The position numbers were made by a program, and so were the translations under genes. From Mesodorylaimus sp. YZB2_4 (Eukaryota > Nematoda > Enoplea > Dorylaimida > Dorylaimidae): a DNA stretch of 64,000 nt. The notes under the pieces are model-generated. The model saw only the letters and a list, made by a program, of their open reading frames with translations, was not told the DNA's origin and did no database searches. Each line of letters begins with the position of its first letter. The first letter of the stretch is position 1. Location: the NCBI GenBank assembly GCA_030248295.1, contig JASANH010000072.1, forward strand, positions 310,001-374,000. Reading direction: 5' to 3'. Positions 62,300 through 64,000 of this stretch are shown here, piece by piece.

Positions 62300-64000
62300 G
62301 AATAGACATGCAATTGTGAGTGAGAGTGTAAAGTGGGCAGCCTGTTGTGATTCAAAGAAAGGTGAAGAACAGTGCGTTTTGCATTTCCGTGCTAGCCATG
62401 GACCAAAGTGGTATCGTTTAAGGGATAGTTTAAGGGATAGTAGAGTGAATAGGCGAGGCGAGTGTTAAATGTTGCCTGGGGCCCTATTAGCTTGTTTCAG
62501 GAGCATATTTGGCAGGCTCCATATGGTATGTTCGGTTTTTTCTTTTTTGGCGCTCTACAGCCCTGTTTGTTTCTAGTCGTACAGTGCGCTGTCACTTTCT
62601 GGCCAAGAATGAACCATCATGATGATGATGGCAGCGACGGATGGCCATGATGAGGTGGACCATGAGTGATGAGTATACTCGTACATACTGTAAATCGGAT
62701 GATATTCGAATATAAGATATATCCACGTCACGACATAAAGATGCAGCGACGGGTGTAGAGAACTGATGATCGTTGTCAATGTCGCGAGCAGTGGAGGCAA
62801 AGTTTAAATTATAGGTGACAAAATCATAGCAGCGAGGGGTTATGCCGAGTAGAGTGTTCTGAATCGTACGTACTGCTACAAATTTTTGTTGGTTTTTGTG
62901 CAGGAAGAAACCGCGCGTCTAAAGAGGTAAACAGCGGGAGCGATCATTATCTCTGTTTTGTGCCATGCTGTGGAGTACTTTTTTGTCGAATTTTATATTT
63001 GACTGACTTTACTAATTTTAGCAAGTTTGTGGATAAAATTTTTAGCGGATTGCGAGAACGTTGCTATGTAGAATAGAATGCCCGTCTTCTGATTTTGCCT
63101 AATTTTCAAGGTGATCGTCGTTCCGCCATTCCGCGTATTCCCTGGTCACTCAGGCAACTCGTAATCATCTCCGCGAGGTCATTTCGGTTTTTGCCTCCCC
63201 GCTCCTACATTTCGCGAAATGTCTGGTGCTGGTCAGGCATTACGCGGAATCACATTTCGACTTTTTTCGCCAGCATCCAGACGCGTGCTTAGAGCTAAGA
63301 AAAACCTCACTATAGTCTACTTCATGTACAGTAGGCAACATACTGCACACCTGCTTAGAGGCTATTTGCAGCAATATTGTAAAAAGCCTTCGTCGCCCAA
63401 ATGCATGACGGAAACACGTGGATACTGTATGTGCGGACTGACACCAATGCTCAGGCAGCGTGTGTACGTGGATTTGTTAGAGAGGAAACGTGGCAGAAAA
63501 AGTGTTCCTTGCTCCATCACAAAATCAAAGGCCAGGTAATTTTAAAGGACAAAATCGTTAGTGTGAATGAGCCGTGCTAGGACTCTGAATGTAGCATGTT
63601 GGCCTAGTCATCACAAATTATGTGACGGGTTCAAGTCATTTCGGACTCTTGACAAACACCCACAAGTGTTTCCAAGCGACAGAAATCATCTTTTGTAAAG
63701 CCTCGATGCTGGAAAGTGGTGATGACTAAGAGCCTGGTGCTTACCCCCTTTATTCCGTAATTGCTGCACGTGGGCGAAATCTGCTGTAGTTCTCAACACA
63801 AAAAAAATAATTCGCTGCGCGTGAAATATTCTGGAGGCGGTAATGACCGACCATCAAGGCTATAGACCATTCTTGTTTCTATCAAATTTGATCAAGGTCC
63901 GCTACAGTAATCTCCTCCTCGGCCACCCAAAAAATTTAAATATGTCCTCACTATCCAGTGCGCGTCATTTTTGCGCAGGACCATGACCAGAAAGGTTAAC
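62300..64000. other. Right-end spacer
   Basis: No supported gene. Around 63590-63660 a GGCCTAGTCATCAC...GGGTTCAAGTC pair looks weakly like Pol III boxes. The open frames at 63095-63539 have no family features. Confidence 0.4.

Noticed and set aside
1-64000. CRISPR arrays, rRNA operons, bacterial promoters or operons
   Set aside because: None seen; the window is intron-bearing eukaryotic DNA.

Overview
The window is animal nuclear DNA. It has spliceosomal GT-AG introns of about 50-1,700 bp, C-type lectin-like domains (CTLDs), thrombospondin type-1 (TSP1) modules, family-B (adhesion/secretin-type) seven-helix (7TM) receptors, Ty3-type LTR retrotransposons, tRNA-derived SINE-like repeats and foldback DNA elements. 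The sequence does not fix the species. GC content near the mid-40s percent and short introns suggest a small-genome invertebrate (inference only).

The core is a head-to-tail (+ strand) tandem array of five related receptor genes. Gene A (1-1521) is cut by the left edge. Gene 2 (about 3857-13083) is a decayed copy. Gene B (16400-28585) has no located first exon. Gene D (37475-46039) and gene E (48319-59073) look complete. The layout is: signal peptide, two or three CTLD-like exons separated by Cys-containing linkers, one giant Ser/Thr-rich mucin-like exon (2.5-4.5 kb), one TSP1 exon, then a 7TM domain on six exons of nearly fixed length and a last exon coding a very short basic tail. I found no GAIN domain or GPS cleavage motif; about 11 residues separate the TSP1 from TM1. 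All inferred splice phases close exactly (gene E about 2,335 aa, gene D about 1,547 aa). These look like lectin/mucin/TSP surface receptors that keep an adhesion-GPCR 7TM but have lost or never had the autoproteolytic unit. A and D form one subfamily; 2, B and E form the other.

Mobile DNA has reshaped the array. A 7.17-kb Ty3-type element (5553-12721, minus strand, 479-bp LTRs, 4-bp target duplication GGAG) sits on the splice acceptor of the TM6-TM7 exon of gene 2, which also has nonsense, deletion and missense lesions. A second LTR element (32397-37465, 252-bp LTRs, target duplication GGTC) codes Gag and an aspartic protease only, and ends 9 bp before the start codon of gene D. There are also a degenerate LINE reverse-transcriptase fragment, SINE-like repeats, a TA-flanked foldback element in the last intron of gene E, and other dispersed repeats.

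At the right end, on the minus strand, lies a von Willebrand factor A protein (60831-62171) with signal peptide, Cys-rich region, transmembrane helix and basic tail. Its frame carries two stops that must be spliced out or are real lesions. The remaining stretches (1522-3856, 13084-16399, 28586-32396, 46040-48318, 59074-60830, 62172-64000) hold repeats or nothing I can recognise.
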